A stretch of 64,000 bases of DNA from Bacteroidaceae bacterium (lineage in GTDB: Bacteria; Bacteroidota; Bacteroidia; Bacteroidales; Bacteroidaceae). Of this stretch, positions 24,813 through 32,946 are shown in pieces. Position numbers and translations under genes: made by a program. How positions within the stretch are numbered: the stretch's first letter is position 1; the number at the start of each line of letters is the position of its first letter. Under the pieces are notes generated by a model. The model was not told where the DNA came from, did not search any database, and was given only the letters and a program-made list of their open reading frames with translations. Where the stretch lies: the NCBI GenBank assembly GCA_017429525.1, contig JAFROT010000013.1, positions 186,001 to 250,000 of the forward strand. The letters are read 5' to 3'.

Positions 24813-27521
24813 CTAACGAACAATTACGGTTCGCCCACCTATGACATAAGTTCCTCTCCTAAGCACCGGACCAGTTACACGACGGCCACTGAGGTCATAA
24901 ACGGATGGGCGTCCAGCGACCTGCGACTGGCTGTCGGGAATGATATCGTGGATGCCATCAGCTAAAGCGTAGAGTTCGCTAATCTCATCAGCCGAAAGTG
25001 CATAGTTGTAGAGGCGTATATCGTCAATGTAGCCCTTGAGCATCGGGTCAGATGCAAACTGGCTGCGGCCAACATAGTTGAAGATTGGGCGGAAGTCAGC
25101 AGGACGAGTGGTGATGGCGGAACTGGTGCCTACAGGCTCGCCATTGAGGTAAAGGGTTATCGCATCTTCAGCGAAGGTGACGGCGACGTGAATCCACTGA
25201 TTAGCCCTATGCGTGACCTTGGAATCGAGAGTCTGCTCCGTGCCGCCATTCTTGATACCTAAGCGTAACCGATTGGTGGTATTGGGCTTTGGACATAGAA
25301 ATACGTAGTGGTCGGTGTCGTTGCCGAAATCGAAAATGCGCTGCCAAGCATTGCCTGCCCTCCAATAGATCCACGTCGAGAAGGTCAGTTCACGCGAATT
25401 GGCGATGGTAGCGGGCAGCTGAATGAAATTCTCTTCGCCGTCAAGTTCAATAGCCTGCCCTAAGTGACCTTCACGCTGCGAGAGGGTGCCGTAGAGGGCT
25501 GCATGGTTGCCATTGCCCGTAGCGTCGGCAAGGCTGTCGGCCGTGATATGAGCGATGAGGGCGTGCGTGCATGTTGGTGAAGCCGTGGCCACGCCACTAG
25601 GTTCTGAATGATTACGGCTCAGGTCCTCGGAGAGGATACGATACTGATAGTTGACTGCGTCGATTGCCGTATTGTCGACATAGGTCGTGCCAGTGATGCC
25701 TCGGTTAATGACGCGCCAAGTCTGTCCGCCATCGTCCGAGCGCTGAATCGTAAACCCGAGGAGGTCGTCGTCGGCAGGAGCCGTCCACGTCAGGCGCACG
25801 CTGGCTGGCTGCGGTGTCGCTGTGAGGGCTGTCGGGGCTGCTGGTGCCTCTGCGTTGTAGACTACGTCGATGGGGATGAGGCGCCACTGCTGATTGGCCG
25901 CGCCCGTGAAGATACCTTGATTCACGTTACGGCCGACAGAAGTCATCTGCTTGTCACTACCTGGAGCCACCTGCAGGCAGAGCGCACTATGCTTGCTGCG
26001 GATATAGAACCAGCCATCACCTGCATACTGGAAATACCACTGCTCATTGTCGCCAAATCCACCAGCAAAAGCTATCACGTCGGCACCATCGCTGAGGCTC
26101 CAGTCACGAACGTCAGGCAAGAGAGCTTTATTTTTGACATTTGAAATCTTATAGTAGCTGAAATCGCCTCCTATGCGAGCGTCGACTGGGGCAATCGTCC
26201 ATTGCTGTGCCTGATTGCTCTTGAGGGGTTTCTGCTGGGTGAGGCTGACACCGCTGGTTGCATTATTGCCAAGTGGCGAGAGGGCAAAACCACTGACGCG
26301 GTTGATGATGCGGTAGTTGGTTGCCTCGGTAGGCAGGGCCGGCATGATATCATCGCCGCCCTGAATGTTGACAAGGGTCTCAGCGTTCGTCTGCCCTTTC
26401 TGGTAGCCTGTGCCGCCTGGGAGTGTCATCACGTATTCACGCATAGGCCCTTGTCCGTTGTAGAATACGTCGTGATCAAGAGCTGCAAAACGGTAAGTGG
26501 TAGTAACAGCCTGACGCTCAGAAGTGCCACCGAACGCTTGTACAGAGCCGTCCTGATGACGATAGACGGCTGCTGCAGTCCAGTTGGCACGATGCTCGCC
26601 ATAGCCGAGACGCGTGCCGCGGCTGGCCTTCATGAACTGGCTGCGGGTGTGGTCGCATGTACCCCACCAGATGCCTTTGGTGAGGCCGTACTCCGATCCT
26701 ACCATGCACTCCATCGTGTTGTGCAACTCGTCGCCCACACCTATCTTGCCGTCAGCCACTACGCGCTTATAGAAATTGGCAAAGTTGTCAAATGAACCAG
26801 CCAACTGGTGGGTGTTGCCTTCATCAAGATAGCTTTTCGCTGCTGTATACCATTCGAGAGCACGGTCGTCATTAAGTGTATTGCCACCGCAGACCGCCAC
26901 GCCATTGAAATCGGGGTCTTCCTTGATCAGTTTGCTTATGGCCTTGAACTCTGCTGTCGATCCTTGATTCCACGGCGTATAATCAGGCTCATTAAAGGGC
27001 GATACACTGCTCACCTTCAGTCCATTGGACTCAATATAATTCTTCGTTGCTTTAATAAGCAAGTACCAACGGCGGGCATAGGTGTCGACCTGAGACGCCG
27101 ACGAGGCGTTGTGATAATGGCTAATGACACCTGCTTCCTGATCGGAATTGATGTTGACGGTCACTGCCCCTGCCAACTTGGCCAGTGCGATGCGGGTGTT
27201 GAGAGCCTGCTTTTGCCTGGCGCTTAGTTGTAAGTCTTCGCCTACGGCATCTGTCGTCTGAAAACTAAGTCGGATGATGTCAATGAGTTCCTCACCCGCA
27301 AAGTTCACGCCACGGCGTATGTTGCCTTCGCTGATCCACGCACAATCCAAGCCCCAAACGATATCGGGAAGTTTCGCGCCTGGGTCCTCGATACGATAAG
27401 GGACGGTCACATGAGGTACCGCCTGCGCCACAGTTGACGAGGCGCCCGAGGGTATTTGAGCCTTAACAACAGACGTACTGACGCATGCGGCCAGCACGAG
27501 AAGAGGAAGTTGCGATTTCAT
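24813..27521 (-). CDS. Secreted GH30-like glycanase with ricin-type, fibronectin III and LamG-like domains
   Basis: 902 residues. Signal peptide; GH30-type barrel (about 30-385) with acid/base Glu in SPFNEPDY and a likely nucleophile in LGYGEHR; a ricin-like CBM13 region (about 395-560, repeated QQW motifs QAQQWTI, NEQWYFQ, NQQWRLI); an FnIII domain (about 570-660); a LamG/concanavalin-like domain (about 680-860, LTFSTWIYW, GYIDDIRLYNYALSADEI); and a short tail VYDLSGRRVTGP...RGTYV typical of Prevotella secreted proteins. GH30 relatives include endo-beta-1,6-galactanases; the substrate is not certain. Promoter box TACCTTTG is at 27557-27564. Confidence 0.85.
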   Translation of the reverse strand: MKSQLPLLVLAACVSTSVVKAQIPSGASSTVAQAVPHVTVPYRIEDPGAKLPDIVWGLDCAWISEGNIRRGVNFAGEELIDIIRLSFQTTDAVGEDLQLSARQKQALNTRIALAKLAGAVTVNINSDQEAGVISHYHNASSASQVDTYARRWYLLIKATKNYIESNGLKVSSVSPFNEPDYTPWNQGSTAEFKAISKLIKEDPDFNGVAVCGGNTLNDDRALEWYTAAKSYLDEGNTHQLAGSFDNFANFYKRVVADGKIGVGDELHNTMECMVGSEYGLTKGIWWGTCDHTRSQFMKASRGTRLGYGEHRANWTAAAVYRHQDGSVQAFGGTSERQAVTTTYRFAALDHDVFYNGQGPMREYVMTLPGGTGYQKGQTNAETLVNIQGGDDIMPALPTEATNYRIINRVSGFALSPLGNNATSGVSLTQQKPLKSNQAQQWTIAPVDARIGGDFSYYKISNVKNKALLPDVRDWSLSDGADVIAFAGGFGDNEQWYFQYAGDGWFYIRSKHSALCLQVAPGSDKQMTSVGRNVNQGIFTGAANQQWRLIPIDVVYNAEAPAAPTALTATPQPASVRLTWTAPADDDLLGFTIQRSDDGGQTWRVINRGITGTTYVDNTAIDAVNYQYRILSEDLSRNHSEPSGVATASPTCTHALIAHITADSLADATGNGNHAALYGTLSQREGHLGQAIELDGEENFIQLPATIANSRELTFSTWIYWRAGNAWQRIFDFGNDTDHYVFLCPKPNTTNRLRLGIKNGGTEQTLDSKVTHRANQWIHVAVTFAEDAITLYLNGEPVGTSSAITTRPADFRPIFNYVGRSQFASDPMLKGYIDDIRLYNYALSADEISELYALADGIHDIIPDSQSQVAGRPSVYDLSGRRVTGPVLRRGTYVIGGRTVIVR

Positions 27522-27597
27522 ACGCTTGTTAGCTTCTTTTGAGTGTTTTTTCGGCACAAAGGTATAAGAAATTTAAGAGATGGCCAAGAAAACGGAT

Positions 27598-27633
27598 AAA
27601 AAAAGGACGCATCACTGTGGATTGGATGCGTCC
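27598..27633 (-). terminator. Rho-independent terminator of the sigma-factor operon
   Basis: GGACGCATC (27605-27613) pairs with GATGCGTCC (27625-27633), followed on the minus strand by seven T. It overlaps the last codons of the 121-residue gene. Confidence 0.8.
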
Positions 27634-27977
27634 GTCTGTGGGAGAGAGTCGGTCACGAGGCTTTCTTTCATTGAATCAGAGCCTGTGGCAGGGCCTGCAT
27701 TTTGCTCCGTCGTTTCGGTGGGAGGAACGAGAGAGGCCGACACGTTGGTTGTGGGTAATGCTGCCTGCAGGAACAATCCCAGAATGAACAGCGCCGCCAC
27801 CGAAGCGATATTCGAGATAACCGGCAACAGGCGAAGGCGCCGCTGTTGGCGTTGGCGAGCATCCCACTGCAGCATCTGCTGGCGCCAGGCATCCTGCCGT
27901 CCCAGCTCGCGGAAGAGGAGGTGATCGAGGGCATCGATGCGCTCCTCGTCGAGGTTGATATGTTCGTTCGTTGTCAT
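27612..27977 (-). CDS. Small membrane protein in sigma-factor operon (possible anti-sigma)
   Basis: 121 residues: an acidic N-terminal half (NLDEERIDALDHLLFRELGRQ), a basic patch (RQRQQRRLRLL), one membrane helix (about 54-73, ISNIASVAALFILGLFLQAAL) and a Ser/Thr-rich tail. This is the layout of small membrane anti-sigma factors, and the gene follows the ECF sigma gene by 32 bases on the same strand. No zinc motif (HxxxCxxC) is present, so the assignment rests on context. Confidence 0.6.
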   Translation of the reverse strand: MTTNEHINLDEERIDALDHLLFRELGRQDAWRQQMLQWDARQRQQRRLRLLPVISNIASVAALFILGLFLQAALPTTNVSASLVPPTETTEQNAGPATGSDSMKESLVTDSLPQTDASNPQ

Positions 27978-28009
27978 AAGGCTGTCTTAAGCGTTGGTTC
28001 GTATATTTT

Positions 28010-28648
28010 TCAGAGATTGATATGTAGTTGTTGGAAACGGCTTCGCACCTGTTCGCGCAGCCGCTGCATACATTTGTACTTACTGGTCTTCAGGCCCATC
28101 TTCGTTTTGTTCTCTGGTCGTAGAGCCAAGATGTCATCGAGTGTCCGATGCTCGTAGTAGAAGAGAGTCAGGATCTGACGACAACGCTCGCTCATGGCCA
28201 GTACGGCATCCGCTACCACGCGTTCGCGAAGTTCAGTCTCGCTAACCTCGTCGGGCTGCTCGCTATAACGATCGCGGTCCAGAGCCTCAAGCGTACGATC
28301 GCTGTCCATCAGCTGGAGGCGATTCTGGCGTCGAAGCAGTTCCCAATGCTTGCGCTTGGCTATAGCCATGAGAAACGTCAGCAGCGAACTCGTCATCGGC
28401 ACGAGGCGACCATCGGCCCAGCGGCAGAGGCGCCCTTCGAAGATTTCGATGCGACGGGTCTCGATCTCTCGCCATAGGTGTATCATTGCGTCCTGAAAGA
28501 CATCGTCGATATTGGCGTCGTCCACGAACAGCGCACCGGCGTGCGAGGAGAAATAGCGCTTGCAATCGAAATAGCAACGCTCCAACCACGCATTGTCGTG
28601 CCTCAGCACGGCTTTGACCATTTCTATGTCAGACCATTTCTGCACCAT
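28010..28648 (-). CDS. ECF-type RNA polymerase sigma factor
   Basis: 212 residues with sigma region 2 (about 40-105; NIDDVFQDAMIHLWREIE, then LTFLMAIAKRKHWELLRR) and region 4 (about 150-200; MSERCRQILTLFYYEHRTLDDILALR). The region 4 helix-turn-helix is less regular than usual (ALRPENKTKMGLKTSKYKCM). The start ATG at 28648 is used; the longer frame begins with TTG. It heads a two-gene operon with a small membrane protein, probably its anti-sigma. Confidence 0.82.
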   Translation of the reverse strand: MVQKWSDIEMVKAVLRHDNAWLERCYFDCKRYFSSHAGALFVDDANIDDVFQDAMIHLWREIETRRIEIFEGRLCRWADGRLVPMTSSLLTFLMAIAKRKHWELLRRQNRLQLMDSDRTLEALDRDRYSEQPDEVSETELRERVVADAVLAMSERCRQILTLFYYEHRTLDDILALRPENKTKMGLKTSKYKCMQRLREQVRSRFQQLHINL

Positions 28649-28737
28649 GACGTTTTCAACTCTTGATGTTGAACGGAACAAAGAAGTGACCCTTCAACAG
28701 CCGTTTTTTGCTGATTAATTTCATCGGATTCTGCATA

Positions 28738-29460
28738 TCAACTTCTTACGTAGTTATCCTTATCGGCGTTTGCCATCTCACGGATGTGGCGAGTGCAGAG
28801 TTTACGCAGTTCGTTGCAGAACAGTAGCAGCACGAGTCCGAAAATCGCTTCCAGCCCTGGCGAGACTTCTTGCGCCATCGCTATCGTGTCGAAGATGCCA
28901 TGCGCCAACACAGGTGCGGCCAACACCCATACTGCGTTGCGCCGAGGATGATGTCCGAAGTGGACAAGGCTGTAATAATAGCCCATCAAGACGGCAAAGA
29001 AGAAATGAGCCGGCACGGAGAGCAGTCCGCGCAAAATGGCCGTGAAGGCCCAGTTGTCGCCGGCATTGAACACATATTGGATGTTCTCAAAAGCCGCAAA
29101 GCCCAGCCCGATACATACGGAGTAGACAATGCCATCGAGGTGTTCGTCAAAATAAGGATTCCTGCGCAACAACAGCCACAAGAAGAAGAGTTTGGCCAGT
29201 TCCTCAGGCAGTGCAGCAGCGCCAAATGAATGGAGCAGCGCCTCAAAAGAGTTGCTATAGCCCGGCGGTATCAACCCCGAGGAGAGTAGAGGCATCGAGA
29301 TGGCCAACGAACCGAAAGCCGACAGCACGCCGAAGATAACGCCCTTTATCAGAAGGCGGGGCGGCTCAGGCTGTTCCTTATCACGTATCAAGATGATAAT
29401 CATCAGGATCACGGCAGGCAGCAGGGCGGCGGCAAGAATCACATAACTGGCGGTTTGCAT
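28738..29460 (-). CDS. PrsW-family intramembrane metalloprotease
   Basis: 240 residues with about seven membrane helices and the three PrsW/CAAX-protease-like motifs: PEELAKLFFLW (EE), ENIQYVF (E after GLGFAAF) and HGIFDTIA, plus EHLDGIVY. In Bacillus PrsW cuts the anti-sigma factor RsiW; here the gene lies 57 bases upstream of an ECF sigma factor and its candidate anti-sigma on the same strand, so a role in releasing that sigma factor is an attractive inference. Confidence 0.85.
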   Translation of the reverse strand: MQTASYVILAAALLPAVILMIIILIRDKEQPEPPRLLIKGVIFGVLSAFGSLAISMPLLSSGLIPPGYSNSFEALLHSFGAAALPEELAKLFFLWLLLRRNPYFDEHLDGIVYSVCIGLGFAAFENIQYVFNAGDNWAFTAILRGLLSVPAHFFFAVLMGYYYSLVHFGHHPRRNAVWVLAAPVLAHGIFDTIAMAQEVSPGLEAIFGLVLLLFCNELRKLCTRHIREMANADKDNYVRS

Positions 29461-29652
29461 CGGTCAGCGGCTTTTGATGTACTATGGAAATAAATTGATG
29501 AACGCACGCACGCGCGAGCGAACAAACCCTAAATCGAGGACAAAGTAAGAAAAATCTTTGAGTATATGCAAATTTTCAGACAGAAAGTTTACATAAAACT
29601 GAAAGAATGTATTTTCTTCCGTTGAAAATTTGGCTGAACGCGCGATTCCGCT
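29461..29652. other. Intergenic stretch upstream of the structured RNA
   Basis: AT-rich, without a gene. It holds an alternating CG run (GCACGCACGCGCGAGCG near 29504) and, at its right end, the upstream TTTG element (29629-29632) of the RNA promoter. Confidence 0.5.
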
Positions 29653-29660
29653 TAACTTTG
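29653..29660 (+). promoter_or_regulatory. Promoter -7 box of the structured RNA
   Basis: TAACTTTG with an upstream TTTG at 29629-29632, 20 bases apart, which is the full Bacteroidetes sigma-70 pattern. The expected start is near 29666. Confidence 0.75.
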
Positions 29661-29664
29661 CAGC

Positions 29665-29898
29665 GTGATCTTTGAAACAAGAGTACCGCACCCATGGTAC
29701 TTAAAGCATATAGCCGCATCGGTTGGATTGGGAGACTCATCAATAATAATCAGAAAACCGAGAAAGCTTCGCGCTCCAATGGCGGGCTGCGCCCTTCGGG
29801 GTAACCTCTCACGCAGAGGCCGGCAGATTACAAAGGACGTGAGCACTCAAATCATTCATACTCGGAGTTCTCATCACATCGCCGATGCGGCTTTTTTT
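29665..29898 (+). ncRNA. Unidentified structured non-coding RNA, about 230 nt
   Basis: It starts just after a canonical promoter and ends in a T run (29892-29898). AGCCGCATCGG (29712-29722) pairs perfectly over 11 bases with CCGATGCGGCT (29882-29892), closing a domain of about 180 nt directly before the T run. Inside, CCGAG near 29758 can pair with CTCGG near 29860, and CTGCG with CGCAG near 29787-29817; a small 5' hairpin GTACC...GGTAC precedes. No reading frame fits. Size, closing stem and central open region resemble 6S RNA, but I could not recognise 6S, tmRNA or RNase P consensus sequences. Confidence 0.6.
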
Positions 29899-29958
29899 AT
29901 GGCAATAACCAAAGGAGTTTAGCTGTTGCGAAAACTCTATCATATACTTAACCCTCGA

Positions 29959-30147
29959 CTATAGCAGTCGCTTGAAAGCAGACACCTTCGCTTCCACCTC
30001 TTCAGTAGTCAGTTGCGGCATCTCCATCTGCAGCCACGCGCGGAACACTTGTTCCACGCGAACACGTTCTTGTGCCTTCCCAGCTTTCACGCCGCTCGCA
30101 TAAGGCGTAGATGGAAGCAAAGCACGATTAAAATTCCCGTCACTCAT
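29959..30147 (-). CDS. Small conserved-looking protein, unknown function
   Basis: 62 residues from ATG 30147 (MSDGNFNRALLPSTPYASGV), with a promoter box TACTTTTG at 30171-30178. The C-terminal half is helical and charged (QERVRVEQVFRAWLQMEMPQLTTEEVEAKVSAFKRLL). The spacing to the promoter and the codon use make it a real gene; no domain was recognised. It is divergent from the amidase gene. Confidence 0.65.
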   Translation of the reverse strand: MSDGNFNRALLPSTPYASGVKAGKAQERVRVEQVFRAWLQMEMPQLTTEEVEAKVSAFKRLL

Positions 30148-30274
30148 AGGCTTTTTCTTTTTTTGCGATGCAAAAGTACAAAAAAAGATGCTTTTGCAGC
30201 AAAAAAACAGTCCATTAATCATTGTTATTCAAACTTTTTCTTATCTTTGCCCCCAATAAGGAGTAAAAATCATC

Positions 30275-31684
30275 ATGAGACGCATCGCATTAGGGTTGCT
30301 GTGCCTCATCCCATTGTTGGTGATGGGTGCAAGCAAAGTGACATGGGTCATCGACCCAGGTCATGGCGGTCACGACTATGGCTGCGAGGGACGCAAGGTC
30401 AAGGAGAAAGAGATCACCCTTGCCATAGCCAAGGAGGTCGGACGGCTTGTCAAGAAGAACATTGACGGCGTTCGCGTCATCTACACGCGCGAAAAAGACA
30501 CCTATCCCACCCTCTCTGAGCGTTGCAACTTAGCCAACGCGCGCGGTGCGGCCCTCTTCCTCTCCATACACGTCAACTCAGCGCCCAACCGCTACGTCCA
30601 CGGCACAGAGTCATTCTATGCTACGAATGTCCCATTGTCGGGTGCGCAGGCAGGCAAGAGCGAACTCCTCGCCCTCCTCATCCAGCGTCAATATATGGCC
30701 TACGGGCGCGATGCCAGCCGCGGCGTCAAGCAGCGCGAGCTCTACGTCTGCGAGCACACCAATATGCCCAGCGTGCTCACCGAGGTGGGGTTCATCACCA
30801 ACGCCGACGAAGAGGTTTACCTGGCCTCCAAAAAAGGGCAGAAGGAACTGGCACAAGCTATCTATCAAGCACTTGCCGAATATCAAGAACTTACCAAGAA
30901 CGGCACCGTCGACAAGCGCAAGCTGCGCAACCTGCGTTACTCGGCCTATGCTCCAGTGGCCGTTAACACGCCTAAACCTGTCGTGGAGGTTATTCCGACC
31001 GAGGCCGAACGTGCCGAAGAAGCCGCAGAGGTAGTCAAGGACAACCAGGCACGCAAGGAAGCCGCCGCCATGGCCAAGGCTGAAGCCGAGGCGCGCGCCA
31101 AGCGCGAGGCCGAGGAGGCTGCTGCTATAGCCAAGGCTGAGGCTGAAGCCAAGGCAAAGGCTGAAGCGGAGGCCAAAGCTAAGGCTGAAGCGGAGGCCAA
31201 AGCCAGGGCTGAGGCTGAAGCTAAGGCAAGAGCAGAAGCGGAAGCCAAAGCTGAGGCAGAGGCCAAGGCTAAGGCAGCTGCAGACAGTAAGGCAAAAGCG
31301 GAAGCCGAAGCCAAGGCAAAAGCAGAGGCAGAAGCCAAGGCAAAAGCAGAGGCCACCGCCAAGGCGAAAGCTGAGGCCGAGACGAAAGCGAAAGCCGCTA
31401 CCGAGGCTGCGACGACCGAACGTCCGCACTTCGCCATTCAGCTCATGAATACGTCCACGCGCCTTAAGGACGGCGACTACCGCCTGAAAGGCTACACGGG
31501 CGTGCGCTATATCCCTGTAGGCGAGCGGTTCAAAGTCATCTACAGCCATGCTACCAACTACGCTATCATCAAAAACGAGCTGGCACAAGTGCGCGAGACC
31601 TTCCCCGAAGCTTTCATCGTTGCCTTCATCGGCGACAAGCAAATCTCTACGGCCGAGGCGCTGCAACTGCTCCAGAACAAATAA
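30275..31684 (+). CDS. N-acetylmuramoyl-L-alanine amidase with Ala/Lys/Glu linker and C-terminal SPOR-like domain
   Basis: 469 residues. Signal peptide (RRIALGLLCLIPLLVMGAS); Amidase_3 domain (about 22-215) with zinc ligands in DPGHGGHDYG, the Glu of KEKEITLAIA and SIHVNS, plus the catalytic Glu of LTEVGF; then about 140 residues (245-385) of KAEAEAKAK-type repeat forming a long helix like that of TolA; and a final domain of 80 residues (HFAIQLMNTSTRL...GERFKVIYSHATNYA) resembling a SPOR peptidoglycan-binding fold. The enzyme cleaves septal peptidoglycan. The repeat DNA (31060-31420) is prone to length change. Promoter box TATCTTTG is at 30242-30249. Confidence 0.9.
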   Translation: MRRIALGLLCLIPLLVMGASKVTWVIDPGHGGHDYGCEGRKVKEKEITLAIAKEVGRLVKKNIDGVRVIYTREKDTYPTLSERCNLANARGAALFLSIHVNSAPNRYVHGTESFYATNVPLSGAQAGKSELLALLIQRQYMAYGRDASRGVKQRELYVCEHTNMPSVLTEVGFITNADEEVYLASKKGQKELAQAIYQALAEYQELTKNGTVDKRKLRNLRYSAYAPVAVNTPKPVVEVIPTEAERAEEAAEVVKDNQARKEAAAMAKAEAEARAKREAEEAAAIAKAEAEAKAKAEAEAKAKAEAEAKARAEAEAKARAEAEAKAEAEAKAKAAADSKAKAEAEAKAKAEAEAKAKAEATAKAKAEAETKAKAATEAATTERPHFAIQLMNTSTRLKDGDYRLKGYTGVRYIPVGERFKVIYSHATNYAIIKNELAQVRETFPEAFIVAFIGDKQISTAEALQLLQNK

Positions 31685-31720
31685 CCCTCACAACCGCACC
31701 ACTATTCCCTTCCTGCCTCC

Positions 31721-32458
31721 TTGGACCAGCACTACCATCCCGCCATCTATGCCCGCCTGCAGCAGCTCTTTGCTGCCGCCGACTGGGACGCCCTCACCTC
31801 CTACCTTGAAGGGCTCTCCAATGCTCACTTCCGCACGGCTGGCTACCTCATCGGCGAACGCCTACTCGGCACCGTCACCCCTGAGGTGTTCTGGGAAGTC
31901 GCCCTGCGACTGATCAACTGGCAACCACGAGCATTCACCGTCACCATCGCCAAGGCCGCCACGCCTCGGCTGAAAGCCTCCACCCTCACCCTTAACGACG
32001 CCGGATTCATTCGCCTGACAGAAGCCATTGCCGCCGACGAGCGTATCATCGACCGCCAGAAAATCCTTTACCAGTGGCTACCAGCCATCAGTCAACCAGC
32101 CAGCATGGAATGTCTCTTCGAGCGCCTGGGCGTCAACGCCCCGCGACGGCGCATCGACTTTCTGCTCCATACTGACGGACTTCCTGCTGCTTTCGTTCTC
32201 CTGCGGACACTCCGTTTCGAGGAGCACGACCGCAACTACCTCACCACCATCTGCCGCCAACTTATCCAGCGGGCGGCATCCCTCTCCAACTCTGGAGGCA
32301 AGACCGGTAGCCTTGGCTTCAACCTCGCCAGCCTTCTGCGAGCCTTCTTCGATCTGCCCGACATCCGCGGTACCTTCTCTCTCGCCCTACAGCCCTACGA
32401 ACTCTCGCGACTCGACACCGACTTCGACGTATTCTGCCGCATCATCACCCGCGTGTGA
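31721..32458 (+). CDS. Unknown protein, TTG start
   Basis: 245 residues, helical, without signal peptide or recognisable domain (MDQHYHPAIYARLQQLFAAAD...FDVFCRIITRV). It lies 36 bases after the amidase stop and in the same reading frame; the only start near the beginning is TTG at 31721 and no ATG occurs in the first 130 codons. Codon use is like its neighbours. Either TTG is used with translational coupling, or occasional readthrough of the amidase UAA occurs. A terminator follows at 32479. Confidence 0.65.
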   Translation: MDQHYHPAIYARLQQLFAAADWDALTSYLEGLSNAHFRTAGYLIGERLLGTVTPEVFWEVALRLINWQPRAFTVTIAKAATPRLKASTLTLNDAGFIRLTEAIAADERIIDRQKILYQWLPAISQPASMECLFERLGVNAPRRRIDFLLHTDGLPAAFVLLRTLRFEEHDRNYLTTICRQLIQRAASLSNSGGKTGSLGFNLASLLRAFFDLPDIRGTFSLALQPYELSRLDTDFDVFCRIITRV

Positions 32459-32478
32459 ACAGACATTCGTCTAAACAC

Positions 32479-32514
32479 AAGAAAGGCAGCTCCTGCATTG
32501 GAACTGCCTTTCTT
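32479..32514. terminator. Bidirectional terminator hairpin
   Basis: AAGAAAGGCAG (32479-32489) pairs perfectly with CTGCCTTTCTT (32504-32514). It separates the plus-strand unknown gene from the minus-strand tRNA cluster. Confidence 0.8.
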
Positions 32515-32517
32515 CTG

Positions 32518-32591
32518 AGCCTCTTGTCGGATTCGAACCAACGACCCCGAGATTACAAATCACGTGCTCTGGCCAACTGAGCTAAAGAGGC
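32518..32591 (-). tRNA. tRNA-Thr (UGU anticodon)
   Basis: 74 nt cloverleaf on the minus strand: acceptor GCCTCTT/AAGAGGC, D-arm TAGCTCAGTTGG, anticodon loop TTTGTAA and T-arm GTTGGTTCGAATCCGAC. No CCA is encoded. It is the last member of the tRNA-Ser/SRP RNA/tRNA-Thr cluster. Confidence 0.93.
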
Positions 32592-32599
32592 GGGTGGGA

Positions 32600-32732
32600 A
32601 AGCGATCTGCATCGCGCCGCTACAACCAACTACCCTTGCTGCGGTCAAGCCCTGGGGGATTCGAAGGGAGCTGGCCGTACAGGACTTTCCCATGTCTGCT
32701 GTACGCGAGCGCTCTACTCGTTAAGCACACCG
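32600..32732 (-). ncRNA. ffs: Probable signal recognition particle RNA (4.5S-like)
   Basis: Between the two tRNAs the minus strand contains CCCCCAGGGCTTGACCGCAG followed by CAAGGGTAG, which fits the domain IV hairpin of bacterial SRP RNA (CCAGG ... AGCAAGGG). Flanking segments pair around it (CCAGCTCCCTT with AAGGGTAGTTGG), and a perfect side hairpin CGTACAG...CTGTACG lies upstream. The ends are approximate. Location beside a tRNA-Ser gene is common for this RNA. It would assemble with Ffh for co-translational membrane targeting. Confidence 0.65.
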
Positions 32733-32736
32733 TCTG

Positions 32737-32824
32737 CGGAGAGACCGGGATTCGAACCCGGGAACCAGTTTTGCCGGTTACACGCTTTCCAGGCGTGCCT
32801 CTTCAGCCACTCGAGCATCTCTCC
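32737..32824 (-). tRNA. tRNA-Ser (GGA anticodon)
   Basis: 88 nt with a long variable arm: acceptor GGAGAGA/TCTCTCC, D-arm GCTCGAGTGGCTGAAGAGG, anticodon loop CTGGAAA, variable stem, T-arm GGGTTCGAATCCC. Discriminator G. It is first in the minus-strand RNA cluster. Confidence 0.93.
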
Positions 32825-32934
32825 TCGCGTGCTGTTTTGAGTTTTGCGGGTGCAAAAGTAGTGCATTTCCACGACACGACCAAATAATTTCCGAGAAAAG
32901 TGAAATTATTTTTGGCATTACCACAAAAATAGCC

Positions 32935-32942
32935 TAACTTTG
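32935..32942 (+). promoter_or_regulatory. Promoter -7 box of the GH71/99-like gene
   Basis: TAACTTTG ends four bases before the first ATG (32947). Either translation begins on a leaderless mRNA at 32947/32950 or the true start is further in. Confidence 0.65.
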
Positions 32943-32946
32943 CGGC

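Noticed and set aside
30611-31666. Long minus-strand open frame across the amidase gene
   Set aside because: An antisense shadow caused by the GC-rich KAEAEAK repeat; no promoter and an implausible composition (Gly/Leu/Phe/Cys repeats).
32564-32887. 107-codon plus-strand frame over the tRNA/SRP cluster
   Set aside because: Antisense to structured RNA genes; typical spurious tRNA-derived frame (GETGIRTREPVLPVTRFPGV).
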